From NCBI GenBank assembly GCA_910578835.1, contig CAJTSK010000048.1, positions 1 to 16,506 of the forward strand: DNA of 16,506 nucleotides, given 5' to 3'. Shown here piece by piece: positions 14,579 through 16,506 of the stretch. Each line of letters opens with the position of its first letter. The stretch's first letter is position 1. A program made the position numbers and the translations under genes. The notes under the pieces are model-generated. The model did not search any database and was not told the DNA's origin. It was given only the letters and a program-made list of their open reading frames with translations. The DNA comes from an uncultured Muribaculum sp. (GTDB lineage Bacteria; Bacteroidota; Bacteroidia; Bacteroidales; Muribaculaceae).

Positions 14579-15688
14579 ATGACAGACCCCAATAGACCAA
14601 TCATAGACACCCGTACAACGGTGGTAGGCGCACAGCCGCCCGCCGCCGCTCCTGCGGGCAGTGGAGGCTCGACACCTCCTGCTCAACCGGCTCCTGCGCC
14701 GATTACTCCCGCCGGTTCCTCATCGACTACGGTCAAGACAACATCCACGGTCCCTATCTCAACGACAATCCCGGAGCAATACACCGCGAGCAGTTATGCT
14801 GAACTCATTCCCCAACTTGAAAAGCGTATGGCCGAGTATAAGCCGCTTTCCGAGGAGGAACTGAAGAAGCTGCGCCGCCGTCAGAAGGCCGAGGGTATAA
14901 TCAGCGGAATATCGGATGCAGCACAGGCCGTGTCTAACCTCATCTTCACTCACCACTATGCGCCGAACATGTATAATCCTAAAGAGGGGATGTCGGCCAA
15001 GGCCAAAGAGAGGTTTGAAAAGGAGAAGGCACAGCGCGAGGCAGATGCTGACAAATATCTCCAATATGCCCTCACCATTGGGAAGATGAAGGATGCTGAC
15101 AAGGAGCGCGGTTTACAGGCATGGAAAACCGAGCAGACTCTCGCCAGACAAGACCGAGCATTTGACGCAGGTCGCCAAGACCGTGCCGATGATGTTGCAT
15201 TCCGTAATAAGGATTATGACGAGCGTGTGCGTCAATGGCAAGCCAACTTCGACCGACAGGGAGAATGGCACGAAGAAGAAGGTCAGCGTTGGGAGCGTCA
15301 GTTCAAGGAGAGTGTGCGTCAGTTCAATGTCAGCGCGGCCAACGATAGGGCGCGTATAAACATGGAAAGTCAACGTCTTGCCCACGCCATGAAAGAGGGT
15401 CAGATGACTTTCAACCTCGGTTCCGGCAATGGCAATGTAACTCTGACCCTCGACAAGCTCAACGCCCAGACGGTATCACGCATTTACAGCACTCTGCCCG
15501 TAAGCGTCCGCTCACAGGTGCAGGGCGACCCGATTGTGCAGAATGGTTTTGTGGTAGACTATAAACCGCCGACAACCGAAGCAATGCTTATCGCCATCGG
15601 TGCCAATGTGGAAAGCTCACCGGCCACGCAGAATGCAATCAAGCAGGTTGCAGGACTTGAAACAGGTACGAAGCCCGCAGGTTATTAA
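14579..15688 (+). CDS. Probable virion-internal coiled-coil protein
   Basis: 369 residues. Residues 18-65 are Pro/Ala/Ser/Thr-rich and disordered. A helical section from about 70 to 280 is rich in Arg, Gln, Asp and Lys (RRRQKAEGII..., repeated DRAFDAGRQDRADD, WQANFDRQGEWHEEEGQRWERQF). A last folded part (about 283-369) starts FNLGSGNGNVTLTLDKLNAQ. I do not recognise a family; order and composition fit the second member of an internal virion protein cassette (position of T7 gp15). It is 12 bases downstream of the gp14-like gene and 20 upstream of the next, so one operon. Confidence 0.55.
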   Translation: MTDPNRPIIDTRTTVVGAQPPAAAPAGSGGSTPPAQPAPAPITPAGSSSTTVKTTSTVPISTTIPEQYTASSYAELIPQLEKRMAEYKPLSEEELKKLRRRQKAEGIISGISDAAQAVSNLIFTHHYAPNMYNPKEGMSAKAKERFEKEKAQREADADKYLQYALTIGKMKDADKERGLQAWKTEQTLARQDRAFDAGRQDRADDVAFRNKDYDERVRQWQANFDRQGEWHEEEGQRWERQFKESVRQFNVSAANDRARINMESQRLAHAMKEGQMTFNLGSGNGNVTLTLDKLNAQTVSRIYSTLPVSVRSQVQGDPIVQNGFVVDYKPPTTEAMLIAIGANVESSPATQNAIKQVAGLETGTKPAGY

Positions 15689-15708
15689 CCAGATTATCAT
15701 CTACAAAT

Positions 15709-16458
15709 ATGGCTAATCCCAACGATAATTTACGCAGACTGTATCAAAACGGATTAAAGCATTTCTCTTTGCCCGATTTCGATACATTTCAACAAGACAT
15801 GAAAGACGAGCAGAAACGTAGGCGGTTCTACACCAATATGCAGGAGGCCTACTCTCTGCCCGACTTTGATACGTTTTCGCAGGACATAGGCGCGGTTGCT
15901 CCTCCTGCCCCGGCACAACCGGCGGCACAGGCTCAATCACAGCCACAGACAACCACCGCAACGGTAAAGCCTATAACCGATACCACCGCTGAACAGGCGA
16001 GTGTGCAGCAGCCTGTTCAGACATCCGCACAGCCCCCGCAACCTCAAGGTTGGACTCCCTCGCCGATACAAAAGCAATTTTTCCAATTTCAGATGGAACA
16101 GGCCAACGCTCGTTTAAAGAAACAAAGCGAGGAGGCCCAGCAGCGCATGGAGGGTATAATGAAGGGCAACAAGCCCGGTGCCTTCATGGGCGAGCGTGAG
16201 TTTAATCCCGCCACAGGCGAAATGGAAACGGCATACTACACCACACAGGGTGAACGTGTGCCCACCTCAATGCAGCAGCGTAAGGCCAACAGCGACTATC
16301 ATCAGTGGTGGGAAAATAACACAGAGGCGGGTCAGCGGTCAAAGGAACAGCGTTTACAGCGCGAGTTTGATGCCCGTCTCTCCGGGCTTTGGCAACGTCA
16401 TAATCCGACAGAGGGAGAAAATGCAGCGGAACAGGCGTGGTCGGCTGCAGAGGTGTAG
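15709..16458 (+). pseudogene. Large phage virion protein, 3' part cut off by an insertion sequence
   Basis: 249 residues remain. The N-terminus has two copies of a 29-residue unit ending SLPDFDTF(Q/S)QD (residues 20-30 and 49-59), a motif I associate with the start of very long Bacteroidetes phage proteins. Residues 63-118 are Gln/Pro/Ala-rich; the rest is helical. It ends GTG-TAG exactly where an IS21-like tip begins (16454), so the stop codon seems to come from the insertion and the natural gene should continue beyond it. It occupies the place of the large ejection protein (gp16-like) after the gp14-like and coiled-coil genes. Confidence 0.6.
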
Positions 16459-16506
16459 CTAACAATTGAAAAGGGACCCAGGAAGAACAATTGAAAAGGG
16501 ACCCAC
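16454..16506. mobile_element. End of a probable IS21-family insertion sequence
   Basis: From TGTAGC at 16454 onward the sequence is no longer phage-like. A 20-base direct repeat (AACAATTGAAAAGGGACCCA) occurs at 16461-16480 and 16486-16505, a period of 25. Tandem repeats of this form just inside a TG-starting tip are the IstA-binding multiple repeats of IS21-type elements. No transposase is visible because the window ends here. Confidence 0.6.

Larger units (their letters stand above)
10659..16506. mobile_element. Left part of an integrated phage-derived element
   Basis: After the ppdK terminator the content changes from housekeeping genes to a tyrosine integrase, an iteron-rich non-coding block, a terminase-small-subunit-like gene and coiled-coil, Ala/Gln-rich genes resembling phage internal virion proteins. 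The base composition swings between very AT-rich (12650-13160) and GC-richer coding DNA. Capsid, portal, large terminase and lysis genes are not in the window and could lie to the right, beyond the insertion sequence. It could be a full prophage, a remnant or a satellite. The left limit is approximate. Confidence 0.7.

Noticed and set aside
14051..14686. Minus-strand 211-residue frame opposite the gp14-like gene
   Set aside because: It is Cys/Arg/Leu-rich with no family resemblance and spans three plus-strand gene boundaries; a shadow frame.

Overview
The window looks like chromosomal DNA of a gut-type Bacteroidales bacterium, possibly near Muribaculaceae (a guess from protein style, not tested). 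Reasons: an outer-membrane beta-barrel receptor tail, a DUF5686-type outer-membrane protein, Bacteroidetes-type promoter boxes (TAnnTTTG), almost no Shine-Dalgarno sites, and an integrase with the Bacteroidales active-site variant. Two genes appear to start at TTG (the DUF5686 gene and rlmD) and one at GTG (queE).

Left part, 1-10658, is ordinary chromosome. The 3' end of an outer-membrane beta-barrel gene runs into a hairpin terminator. Facing it on the minus strand is a set of small redox and stress genes: flavodoxin, a one-domain cupin and a 53-residue rubredoxin, with the large DUF5686 gene upstream. A compact bidirectional promoter separates DUF5686 from a CYTH-domain phosphatase gene. 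Next comes a minus-strand operon, rlmD-queD-queE: a 23S rRNA m5U methyltransferase followed by two early enzymes of the 7-deazaguanine (queuosine/preQ0) pathway, so an RNA-modification operon. Then comes ppdK (pyruvate, phosphate dikinase), which ends in a strong hairpin.

Right part, 10659-16506, is the left portion of an integrated phage-derived element. It starts with a tyrosine integrase that has an extra ~95-residue C-terminal domain, and a tiny convergent gene overlaps its stop codon. Then comes about 570 bases of non-coding DNA holding a strong plus-strand terminator, an A-tract, a 23-bp alternating pyrimidine-purine tract and two arrays of a helically phased 21-bp iteron (15 cores in all). 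Beyond that are a small minus-strand gene resembling a phage small-terminase-type protein and, divergent from it across a mirror-image promoter, a plus-strand set of four genes. The last three look like internal virion/ejection proteins (gp14-like and neighbours). The fourth gene is cut short by what looks like the tip of an IS21-family insertion sequence at 16454, which supplies its stop codon.

The part most worth following up is the iteron region beside the terminase-like gene. It has the layout of a protein-DNA assembly site (packaging site, replication origin or partition site), and the integrase lies immediately on its other side.
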